Of a DNA stretch of 64,000 nt, positions 58,514 through 64,000 are shown one piece after another. Position 1 is the stretch's first letter, and each line of letters starts with the position of its first letter. The notes under the pieces are model-generated. The model was given only the letters and a program-made list of their open reading frames with translations. It ran no database searches and was not told the origin of the DNA. Source of the DNA: Gigaspora margarita (taxonomy: Eukaryota > Glomeromycota > Glomeromycetes > Diversisporales > Gigasporaceae); contig WTPW01000964.1 in assembly GCA_009809945.1 (NCBI GenBank), forward strand, positions 88,210 to 152,209, written 5' to 3'. The translations under genes and the position numbers were made by a program.

Positions 58514-60781
58514 CTTTTGATTATAACAGATAAATTGTAGGTTTTCATATTTCCTTCAGAATATATTAATAAATTTAGTAAATAGTAGTAATAGTAAATT
58601 CCTATATTGAGGTGTTGTATTCTTTAAAAGTATTACAAGTCTTTCTTTTTTAGTCTTTTTTTTGTCATCGACTTTCATTTTTCCTTAAATATCTTTTCCC
58701 CTTTTAGTAGTATCTACATCGAATACTTCCTTGATTTTCTCAATATTACCAATATGATAACCTTTAGGTATCATTATTGTTTTATCTGAATAGTTGAACA
58801 TCCAGATTGTTGAATCATTAATTATTCCATTTTGCACTACTATTCTATTTTGTGCTATGTGTAAAGGTGTTTGAATCAGATAATTTCCTTTTTGGGTAAT
58901 CTTGACAGGTGCTCATGTATTAGGTTTTAGTACACATTGTTGGTCTGTGCATATAGGTTTTCCTTTGCCTATATTGGGTATAATATGTTTTCTAATTTCA
59001 TTAGGGATATGCGCTAATTCTTCATGCATAGTGCATTTACTCCCTCTTTCTGCTTTCCTAGGTTGATATTTAGAATGTATTTCAATATTGAATATTTCAA
59101 TATTATTTGTTTCATTAGGGTCTTTTTGTTTTTGTTTCCCAAATAATTGTTCACGAGTATTTGGTGATAAGGGTGTTAGTTTAGTTTGGGGTTCATTCCT
59201 ATATTGTGTTGGTATTTCTGTTGTCAGTACTATTCTTGGTAATTCAGGGTGTCTTGAATCATACAAATCTTGCTGCCTTCAATAGAATGATTCATTACTT
59301 GTTTTAGGTATGCTTTCTGCAGCTTGGTCCTTAATTACATTTTCCCGTAATGTATTTGATCTTTTCCTTCCAAATATCGCTTGTACTAGTGATTTTATTA
59401 CATTAGGTTTGACCATCCTTTAGATTGTTCAACTGATTGCACTACAGATGTTTGTACAGTTGTTTCTTGTTGTACTGGGTCTATTTCTTCTGTATATTCT
59501 CGATTCATATCATATTGAGAATATTGCGCTATTTCAGATATTTCAGGTAATCCATCATTGTCCATACTTGAATAATCTATAGGTTGCGTGATGTTAGGTC
59601 TTTCTTCAATAAAACTCAGTATTGTAGGTGGTCCATTATTATTAGTACTTATTTGTTGCCAATTATTCCAGTAATTGTCATTTGTAGTATTTATAATTCT
59701 GGACTTTCTAATGGTTTTGATACTGGTGATGTCACTATTGGTGATCCAATTGTGCTTGGCAAGTGGTATGAAGATATATTTGAAGCTTCGCTATCACTTC
59801 TTCCAGGTCTATTCTTTATTTGTGATAACTCTTCTTCTCATTGTTTTTGGGCTTTTGCTTCTTTCAAAAACTTTTGGTTCAACTTGGTATTTTGTTCATT
59901 GAACATTCTTTGATAAAATGTATCTTCATTATCACTTTCATTATCACTATTATCAACTATCGTAGGTTTAAATTTATCTTCAACTAATTTTATTACATCA
60001 TCAGGTACTGATTCTATTGTTATCAATGGTTTGCTGTTTGAGGATCTTTTATAGTATCCTTTTTAATAATGTTTGGGTCTACTTCTTTTGCCCATTCCGC
60101 TAGGAAGGCTAGTTGTTTCATGTTAGCTTTTGCCCTTAGTCTAGGATCTTTTTTAATTTCTGATATCGCTAACAGTTGTTGTGTTATTACCAATTTTTTA
60201 GGTTCTGGTTTTTTTTTAAATTCTTCTGTAGCCATATCAAGTGTTTCTTTAGCTTTCCCTCGATATGCTTTTTCTTGTTCTTCAATTTCATTTTTGTATT
60301 GAGTTTTCATTTCTTCATTTTGGTTATTCCAATAGTTAATGAAATTGTAAACTCGTTGTTTATCTGTTATATGGGGATTTCTGTATCATATTTCTTCAGG
60401 TATGCCTTTGATATTTTGTATAGTTTCTACGAAATTCTTAGCTTCTCCTTTTGACATATTATTAACATTATTGAATCTTATCTCGATATCAGTTAAGTCT
60501 TTTGCAAGTGTTTCTATATCTTTTAAGAATTCTTCAGATTCATTAGTTTCTATTTCTTCTTGAATTTCTTTTGCTTTTCATCACATGTTACTCATCATTC
60601 CTCCTAAGGTAGGTGTTTTAGGTGTTCTTGGAGGTGTTTTATTTGCAATTTTCCCTGCTACCTTATTAGATAATTGATTTATTTTAAATTGCATTTGTGC
60701 TAACTTTTCAGTTTGCATTTGTTTGGATTCTTTATCTTTTTTCGTATCATTATATCTCTCTTGATTTTCTAATGTTAACAT
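58514..60781 (-). pseudogene. Linker region between endonuclease-like and RT domains
   Basis: Several frames in succession. A Lys/Glu/Gln coiled coil (TLENQERYNDTKKDKESKQ; EEQEKAYRGKAKETLDMATE). A Ser/Asp-rich acidic stretch (VDNSDNESDNEDTFYQRMF). Then, just before RT, RIVVQNGIINDSTIWMFNYS and IMIPKGYHIGNIEKI, the kind of beta segment found after protease in Ty3/gypsy Pol. Stops often replace plausible Trp (EEI-stop-YRNPHITDK). Interpreted as decayed polyprotein. Confidence 0.5.
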
Positions 60782-60906
60782 TTCTATTGTTTCTGTTAAA
60801 TATGCTACAGAATCGACATAGCCTATTTGTCCACTATTTTCTATTGGACTTTCTTTAGATATAATATCTTTGGTGTAAGCATATATTTCATTCCTTTCAT
60901 TGAATC

Positions 60907-62300
60907 CTATTTATCTAGGTCTTGTAACCTTTGTTTAAGTATTTTGTCTAGTTCTCTATCTGATAGTATTAAATTATTAGCATAATAGTGTAATGTTTGG
61001 ATTTCATTGATTTGTTCTTTAATATCAAAATCTGTTTTCTGCAGAGTTTCAACTACTACTTTACTAGCATACTTAGTTATGGTTTCAAATATTTTTTGTG
61101 GTAATTGTCTATATATTATATATGCATGCACATCTTGTCCACTTCCAAATATTGTTGGTTTAATTATGTGGCCGTCTCTTAATGTACATTGTTTTGTAAT
61201 ATTGTTTAGGTGGAACAACTTGATTTCATTTCCGTATTTGTGAAGTACTTTTTTGTATTCTTCTAGAGTTTTTCCAACTCCTGCTGCAAAATAATGTTGA
61301 GTGTCGAAACATATTTTAAGTCTATCCATCAGAGTATCTGTTTGATATTCCTTTTTATATCAGAATTCTTTTTTAATACTACTCCATATTTCATTTAATT
61401 CTTGGATTGTTGCACTATAGCATTTACTAGACGCTGAATTTTTCAAGAGTATTACTATGTCAGTGTTCTTAGTTCTTTTAAGTATTTCCTCGAGGTTTTG
61501 TTTGACTTCATCCTTATTCCTATCTTTAGATGTTCCTATATGTAATATATAATACTTGGATCCTATGTTATATGCTCTTTGTATTTCTTCAGAAATTCAT
61601 TCTGTTTTCCAATTTATTTTACTATTTGACTGTATTAGTTTGTCACTTATTTGATAATCCCATTGATTCATGTATTATCAATTCTAATTGTGCTAATCTG
61701 TTACCTTCGATTATTCTAATATTATTTTGGATGTTAGCATTTCTAGTATGTAATGCTATCCACTTAGTCATCATATCATTTTCTTTCTGATATGGTTCCT
61801 TATACTGTAATAACATTTGAATTAGGTTGCTTCCAGTTTGGATTATAGCTTTAACTATTTCATGCCATGTTCCATTACATGTTAATACTATTTGTTTCTT
61901 GTGCTGCTTATTTTTTATACATTGTTCATAAAATATTCGCAGTGCTTCATCATTAACATGAGTTTGGCTGAAATGTTTATATTGTTCTCTTTTTGGTTCA
62001 GTAAACTTGTAATTCTGGTTTACTTCTTTTTGATTCTTACTTTTAAAGTATTTGGCTAGTGTGGGGTTGAAGAGTAAATATTTTGAAATGTTCCATTGTT
62101 TTCTCAAAATATTGCCTATTTCATTGTACTTATTATATTGTGGTAAATTCTTAACGTTGGGCGCCTTTTCCTCTTTTCTGCTCTGATTAACTTTTTGGGG
62201 CTCAGAGACAAGTCAGTGAGAAATGGGCTCATTCAGTCCATGGATTCCTACATAGCTAGAAAGGTTATATCGTCCTCCTGTCCTATAGAATGAGTTGCCA
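60907..62300 (-). pseudogene. Endonuclease IV-like (AP endonuclease family 2) TIM-barrel domain
   Basis: Compared by eye with E. coli endonuclease IV (Zn ligands H69, H109, E145, D179, H182, H216, D229, H231, E261). Here IIHESMGLSN supplies the first His, YILHIGTS the second, CFDTQHYFAAG the Asp/His pair, KLFHLNN the next His, LRDGH the Asp-x-His pair and VVVETL the last Glu. Position 145 reads Lys (ILLKNSA; usually ENT/EN). Stops near 61590 and 61360 sit where Trp is plausible. The upstream part gives GGRYNLSSYVGIHGLNEP. The domain lies on the same strand between retropepsin and RT. Endonuclease IV cleaves DNA at abasic sites; a role in an element (nicking target DNA or repairing cDNA) is speculation. 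Confidence 0.7.
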
Positions 62301-62326
62301 TAACTATTTGCTCAACTAATTAAGGT

Positions 62327-62760
62327 TCATTGGTTAATTATAGGTTTTTTGTTAATTTTGATAATTTGGTTTTTAAAGTCTTTAGTAATGCCTAATTCAG
62401 ATTGTGTTTTGTTACTTAGAAGAATATATTTTGATTGGGTTTTGAGTACATCCATTTTTACATTGGGTGTAAAATATTTATTGATCTTAAGGTTTACTAG
62501 CATTTTGCCTAGTATTGCTACATTACTTCCTACTGCTTCTGCTGTTGCTGGTTTATCTATTATATTGTGTATTCCTAATGCCTGTGCATAGTTAATGCCT
62601 ATTATTGTATTAGTGCTTCCTTTATCTAATTTAAACTCCATAGGTATATTATTAACTAATGCTACAAAATAAAAGCCTTTTGCCCCTTTGGGTTTTCTTT
62701 TGTTGATACGTGTTTGTTTTGGGAAATATAAATCAGTATAGTTATTGGCAAAGTATAATT
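62327..62760 (-). pseudogene. Retropepsin-like aspartic protease
   Basis: GFYFVALVNNIPMEFKLDKG followed by STNTIIGINYAQALGI is the flap-strand arrangement of retroviral-type proteases. The catalytic DTG/DSG is DKG here, so the copy may be inactive. Then VGSNVAILGKMLVNLKI and KYILLSNKTQSELGI, matching the usual LG...DIILG-like end. It would process a polyprotein. The region upstream (62640-62760) stays readable (YFPKQTRINKRKPKGAKG). Spaced ~3.8 kb from RT, far more than in ordinary Ty3/gypsy elements. Confidence 0.65.
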
Positions 62761-63058
62761 TGTTTTGAAAACTGGGTCCTTTATTTAATGATTTGTTATA
62801 TTGATATGATTCTTTACATTTGTCAATATTAAATATATGTTTGTCATAAGTATCATATTGTTCATAATACTTGGTATAATACTCTGTGCTACAACCAGTG
62901 TATTATTTGGGAGTAAGTCCTGAGTAGCACACAGGTTCCCTTTTAGAAAAACTGTGCGTCATCAGAATCTTCTGGTATTGCTTCAAGATTAGATATCTCT
63001 TTTCTTCTAGGTTTTGCTTTATGTTCTTGGATACTTGTAAGGTAGGCTTGCTTAGCTT

Positions 63059-63550
63059 TCAAGTATTCTTGGTACTCTTGGTATTATTGATATCCAGTAT
63101 TATCATTTTCAACCTCAATGGTTTCAGTATTGTAAACTTGTTTTCTCCTGTAGTTGTTATTTCTTTGAGGTCGTTCCATTTACTTTTTTGGGTGTAGAAG
63201 ACCATAGGTTCATCCACTTCTTGTGCACGATGTGAATAATAGTCTTCAGTAGTATGAGTATTAGTTTTGTAGTGTTTACAATATTTGGTGTTACTTCTTC
63301 TTGGATATCTTTCTCCTCCAAATGTGTCTTGAGGTTTAGTATCTTCTTTTATTGCTTTCTTTTTATCTTTCTCAAATTTTGCTGCTCTTGCTGCTAGTAG
63401 TCTTGCAAATGCATCTCCTATTTCCTCTTTAGAGTATTTCTTAGTTAGCTTATAAGGTTTGTCTTTGGTATAATCCTTTTTTTTGCCTGGTACTGCTTTA
63501 TGGTATTTGGTTTCATGTTTTTCTTCTTTGGTTCTAGGCTTCATCGGCAA
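63059..63550 (-). pseudogene. Gag-like C-terminal fragment
   Basis: Start MPMKPRTKEEKHET. Lys-rich, with a Cys/His segment KYCKHYKTNTHTTEDYYSH resembling the C-x2-H...H knuckle found in some gypsy Gag proteins (second Cys apparently Tyr). A downstream SKWNDLKEITTTGENK follows. The protease begins ~300 bp further, after stops. The identity as Gag rests on position and composition. Confidence 0.45.
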
Positions 63551-63554
63551 ATTT

Positions 63555-63770
63555 TATATATAGATATATATCGATTACTAACCGGTAAGATATATATCGA
63601 TGATCAACACCCCTACCGCTTATTATCGATAGTGATAGTTATCGATATATATCCAGTTAATCGATATATATCTACTAAATATATATCGATTAACCAGATA
63701 TATATCGATAATCAACACCCCTGCCGATTATTATCAATAGCAATAGTAATCGATATATATCTAATATGAT
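63555..63770. repeat. Two ~107-bp tandem copies rich in atatatatcgat
   Basis: gatcaacacccctaccg (63603) and aatcaacacccctgccg (63710) mark the two copies. Each is flanked by inverted gatatatatcgat motifs. It sits directly upstream of the Gag-like start, where an LTR or promoter would be expected; no LTR was demonstrated. Confidence 0.65.
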
Positions 63771-63779
63771 ATCAATTAA

Positions 63780-64000
63780 TAAATTATTATATTCACATAA
63801 TCATGCTCGCAAGGTTTCGCAATTTATTATAAATTTATTTTTTTTATTTATTATTATTATATATTATATTTTAAATTAAATAATCAATATTTGCAAGTTT
63901 TCGCAATTTAATATAAAAATTATTTATTTATTATTATTATATATTATATTATATTACATATTTTTATTATATATTATAAAAAAAAATAAAAAACCAAAAA
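63780..64000. repeat. AT-rich direct duplication at the window edge
   Basis: Phrases gcaaggtttcgcaattta and gcaagttttcgcaattta, each followed by ttattattatatattatat, ~85-90 bp apart. Nothing coding. Confidence 0.5.

Noticed and set aside
51028-63550. Integrated giant DNA virus as source of the endonuclease IV-like gene
   Set aside because: The neighbours are retropepsin, RT-RNase H, CCHC proteins and a DDE transposase; no DNA polymerase, packaging ATPase or major capsid motif is visible. A horizontal origin of the domain itself is not excluded.
57000-63550. Classical LTR retrotransposon with LTRs
   Set aside because: No long direct repeats with TG...CA ends were recognised on the two sides of the island, and no primer-binding site or polypurine tract could be placed.
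1-64000. tRNA, rRNA and CRISPR arrays
   Set aside because: No A/B-box cloverleaf, no conserved rRNA stretch and no spaced direct-repeat array was found. The genome is eukaryotic, so CRISPR is not expected.

Overview
The window looks like an AT-rich nuclear scaffold of a repeat-laden fungus, most likely an arbuscular mycorrhizal fungus (Glomeromycotina, Rhizophagus or Gigaspora type). The support is: spliceosomal introns with GTAAGT-like donors; a BCS1-type AAA ATPase; a Cwh43-type GPI-lipid remodelling protein; a perfect fungal Zn2Cys6 motif; TPR gene debris; and very dense transposon content. The taxon is an inference; no rRNA, tRNA or mitochondrial marker is visible. All homology statements are by eye from motifs.

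Layout. 1-5.4 kb: a small inverted-repeat element, a mariner-type MITE and the BCS1-like gene (+ strand, three exons, 507 codons), followed by an out-of-frame acidic tail. 5.4-23 kb: no credible host gene, but many short TIR elements with target-site duplications (7186-7428, 8782-8964, 10780-11799, 20089-20564), nested palindromes, a 33-bp minisatellite (14.7-15.3 kb) and a ~150-bp tandem repeat (21.5-22.1 kb). 23.3-27.1 kb: the CWH43 homologue (minus strand, nine exons), which carries two apparent frameshifts and several N bases. 29-31 kb: two TIR elements side by side and a hAT remnant with an internal deletion.

31.0-36.4 kb: a degraded tyrosine-recombinase retrotransposon of Ngaro type, with Gag, RT-RNase H and recombinase, and split direct repeats in the order A1-ORFs-B1-A2-B2. 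A 132-bp MITE sits in A1; the empty site is preserved in A2. 36.8-39.1 kb: hAT and TPR gene remnants. 39.8-44.1 kb: a second tyrosine-recombinase retrotransposon of a different class, DIRS1 type (minus strand), with inverted terminal repeats and an internal complementary region.

47.7-63.6 kb: an almost continuously minus-strand-readable, decayed multi-ORF island. In transcription order, from high to low coordinate, it carries: a Gag-like fragment, a retropepsin, an endonuclease IV-like TIM barrel (8 of 9 metal ligands recognisable), a coiled-coil linker, Ty3/gypsy-type RT-RNase H, an ISXO2/Merlin-type DDE nuclease where an integrase would be expected, a CCHC/Cys-rich protein, a Zn2Cys6 plus Gln-rich protein, a basic-N-terminus protein, a 19-bp satellite with an assembly gap, and a further Cys-rich gene. 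I see no LTRs and no rve integrase. This is the best candidate for an undescribed element, though it could also be a stack of independent insertions.

Transposon ORFs here are all broken. Many of the stops fall where Trp or Gln is expected, and one recombinase His reads Tyr, as C-to-T (or G-to-A) decay would produce.
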